The notes below the pieces were generated by a model. It was not told the DNA's origin. It saw nothing but the letters and a program-made list of their open reading frames with translations, and searched no databases. Positions 5,673 through 6,358 of a DNA stretch of 6,358 nt are shown here, one piece after another. Every line of letters begins with the position of its first letter. The stretch's first letter is position 1. Made by a program: the position numbers and the translations under genes. Source of the stretch: Clostridiales bacterium (GTDB taxonomy: Bacteria; Bacillota; Clostridia; Saccharofermentanales; UBA5734); assembly GCA_007133255.1 (NCBI GenBank), contig SLMY01000120.1:1-6358 (forward strand), given 5' to 3'.

Positions 5673-6358
5673 AGCGCTACACCTTTTTCATATAATAGCT
5701 CCTGAGTTTTTTCCCAGAGCGCTTCTGCTGCTTCCAAATCCCGGGCGGGTGGTGTAAGTTCTTCTTCTGTCGTCAGATGGAAAAAAACATCGCTGGTATG
5801 TGCCACCTCCGGAGATGTTCCGAGATAGTACAGGGCTTCAGCTGATATTTCCGGTGAACCTGAATATCTGTCAATTATATTCTTTTTATACCATTGATAC
5901 AATTTCCCGTTATCTTTGCCTGTTTCTGTCCTGACGATACCAGGATGCATCGCGATCAGGGTCACGTTACAGGGCTTCAGCTGGCCGGCGAGGATATGCA
6001 TAACAAGAAACTGTGCCAGTTTTCCTGCGCCATAGGCCTTAATGCCGGAATAGCGCCGCCGCTTCCACTGCAGGTCGTCAAGATCCAGCCCCCAGACAAC
6101 AAACCGGTATGCCTCTGAACTGACAAAAATGATTTTGCCTGTCTTGTCCCGCTGATATTTTGGCATAAGCATCCGGGTTATAATCAGGGGACAAAGATAA
6201 TGTACGACAAGATTAACCTCCAGGCCTTCTGATGTTTCTTCTCTGGACTCCAGGTGTATGCCCGCGTTGTGAATCAGAACATCGATTGGTTTTTCTAGAG
6301 ACAGGAAATATTGCCCTGCTTTCTTTATATCAGCCAGCAAAGATAAATCAGCAAGGAT
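5669..6358 (-). CDS. Short-chain dehydrogenase/reductase (5' end outside window)
   Basis: NAD(P)-dependent SDR oxidoreductase of the retinol-dehydrogenase/WWOX-like branch. The open frame runs to the window edge with no stop; a TTG at 6340 is internal, since LADLS, the usual end of the cofactor-binding segment, lies upstream of it. Of the 229 visible residues, the N-terminal glycine-rich TGxxxGxG motif is missing (outside the window). Present are VLIHNAG (27-33), Asn49 in EVNLVVHYL, FVSS (78-81) with the catalytic Ser, the catalytic pair Tyr109/Lys113 (YGAGK), and MHPGIVRTET (137-146). The C-terminal part (about 160-229) resembles the variable substrate region of RDH-type SDRs. Its TGA overlaps the start of the FAD oxidoreductase by four bases, so both are in one transcript and probably act on the same molecule. 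The likely reaction is alcohol/aldehyde or alcohol/ketone interconversion; the substrate is unknown. Confidence 0.87.
   Translation of the reverse strand: MLADLSLLADIKKAGQYFLSLEKPIDVLIHNAGIHLESREETSEGLEVNLVVHYLCPLIITRMLMPKYQRDKTGKIIFVSSEAYRFVVWGLDLDDLQWKRRRYSGIKAYGAGKLAQFLVMHILAGQLKPCNVTLIAMHPGIVRTETGKDNGKLYQWYKKNIIDRYSGSPEISAEALYYLGTSPEVAHTSDVFFHLTTEEELTPPARDLEAAEALWEKTQELLYEKGVAL
5680..5689 (-). promoter_or_regulatory. Ribosome binding site for the FAD oxidoreductase, inside the SDR gene
   Basis: On the - strand GAAAAAGGTG ends seven bases before the GTG start at 5672 and lies within the last codons of the SDR gene. It supports the GTG start and, with the GTGA stop/start overlap at 5669-5672, indicates translational coupling of the two genes. 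Confidence 0.65.

Overview
The window holds six protein genes and little untranslated DNA. Four genes run on the + strand and two on the - strand, and the two groups converge at about 3.93-4.09 kb. Strong GGAGG-type ribosome binding sites, GTG used as a start codon and mid-range base composition suggest a Gram-positive-type bacterium (Firmicutes in the broad sense, possibly a Clostridia/Negativicutes or Bacillales lineage). This placement is an inference from style. There is no rRNA, tRNA, transposase, CRISPR array or phage gene.

Left part (1-2964): a sugar-acid catabolic cluster made of a PfkB-type 2-keto-3-deoxygluconate (KDG) kinase cut by the left edge, a D-galactonate dehydratase (DgoD) of the enolase superfamily with all its active-site residues, and a class I KDPG/KDPGal aldolase. 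Together they give dehydration of a hexonate to a 2-keto-3-deoxy acid, phosphorylation at C6, and cleavage to pyruvate plus glyceraldehyde 3-phosphate: a De Ley-Doudoroff (galactonate) or Entner-Doudoroff-like route. The dehydratase and aldolase genes are 14 bp apart and probably co-translated. The 209-bp gap before dgoD is rich in structure: a 32-bp tandem duplication carrying palindromes, an AAGGGAGG ribosome-binding-like sequence with no start codon, and a long imperfect stem-loop ending just before dgoD.

Middle (2965-4088): a gene for a fumarylacetoacetate-hydrolase-fold (FAHD) enzyme with its own likely promoter. It is followed by a ~79-bp palindrome and a 19-bp tandem repeat (three perfect copies and one decayed copy) that fill the gap between the convergent genes.

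Right part (4089-6358, - strand): a short-chain dehydrogenase/reductase (SDR), cut by the right edge, whose TGA stop overlaps the GTG start of a CrtI/retinol-saturase-like FAD oxidoreductase. The pair is translationally coupled and probably acts on one hydrophobic, possibly polyene or isoprenoid, substrate that cannot be named from the sequence.

The enzymes belong to known families. The parts least explained by known annotation are the dgoD leader, the convergent-gene palindrome with its tandem repeat, and the substrate of the coupled SDR/FAD pair.
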